Origin: Methanomethylophilus sp963631655
GTDB lineage: Archaea; Thermoplasmatota; Thermoplasmata; Methanomassiliicoccales; Methanomethylophilaceae
Assembly (NCBI GenBank): GCA_963631655.1
Contig: CAVGRR010000001.1
Location: forward strand, 29,071 to 93,070
Direction: 5' to 3'
Length of the DNA: 64,000 nucleotides
Part shown: one piece after another, positions 63,925 through 64,000 of the stretch
Position numbering within the stretch: position 1 is the first letter of the stretch
How the letters are laid out: every line of letters starts with the position of its first letter
Made by a program: the position numbers and the translations under genes
Notes under the pieces: model-generated
What the model was told of the DNA's origin: nothing
The model's database searches: none
What the model saw: the letters and a program-made list of their open reading frames with translations, nothing else

Positions 63925-64000
63925 TCGGAAAACTATCGTAACGTCAAATGTCATTGGACAATCTGGTTTTCAGACATTCCTTTGATCATTTGACCGTAAA
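63925..64000. other. End of window
   Basis: 76 bp after copy 3. CAAATG and CATTTG half-sites (about 63946 and 63988) form a loose dyad. No gene starts within the window. Confidence 0.3.

Noticed and set aside
1..64000. tRNA or rRNA genes, insertion sequences, CRISPR arrays, integrase or attachment sites
   Set aside because: All spacers over 100 bp were read on both strands; no cloverleaf with CCA-proximal pairing, transposase motif, regular spacer array or integrase was found. Defence loci therefore lack visible mobility genes.

Overview
The window looks like a chromosomal stretch of a methanogenic archaeon of the Thermoplasmatota, most likely Methanomassiliicoccales (gut or rumen Methanomethylophilaceae type). 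Seen here: an archaeal GluRS, a thermosome, an Nre DNA-repair protein, TATA-like boxes placed for leaderless mRNAs, and BspA-type leucine-rich surface proteins. All 50 predicted reading frames end in TGA (47) or TAA (3) and none in TAG, which fits a lineage that decodes UAG as pyrrolysine. The taxonomic call is inference; no rRNA is in the window.

Layout. 0-1.3 kb: argG (minus). 1.3-8.7 kb: a Shango-like anti-phage locus (two tandem TerB_N/TerB_C proteins, a BrxD-like ATPase, an Lhr-like DEVH helicase). 8.9-13.2 kb: the argC-argJ-argB-argD operon. 13.3-14.9 kb: gltX. 15.1-18.8 kb: two AAA_14/DUF4143 ATPases flanking an ACT-domain gene, each preceded by 18-bp dyads repeated at exactly 40-bp intervals. 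18.8-22.5 kb: cupin, DEAD-box RNA helicase with a repetitive Arg/Asp/Tyr tail, and an unknown gene. 22.5-28.1 kb: a second, independent Shango-like locus (minus). 28.4-31.2 kb: small membrane and AIM24 genes. 31.2-35.5 kb: MFS transporter, thymidylate kinase-like protein, ABC-F protein, MarR regulator. 35.6-38.6 kb: unknown genes, a thioesterase, and exonuclease VII (xseA-xseB). 38.6-40.5 kb: an ABC-type ATPase plus DUF4435 pair resembling PARIS (AriA/AriB). 40.7-47.4 kb: TPR proteins, TrkH/TrkA potassium uptake, and a rubredoxin-fused glutamate synthase. 47.5-54.8 kb: hisD-ppk1-ppx, an RNA-like intergenic element, and nre-radical SAM. 54.9-56.9 kb: thermosome and a small protein. 57.4-63.9 kb: three tandem BspA-like surface-protein genes, of which copies 2 and 3 lack a usable start.

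Function as a whole. Core biosynthesis (arginine, histidine, Glu-tRNA, polyphosphate) is interleaved with three candidate defence modules. The most unusual points are: two Shango-like loci about 14 kb apart in an archaeon; an in-frame UAG in the first sngA copy; the matching 40-bp operator geometry upstream of two paralogous ATPases; and the surface-protein array whose downstream copies have in-frame stops right after their only ATG.
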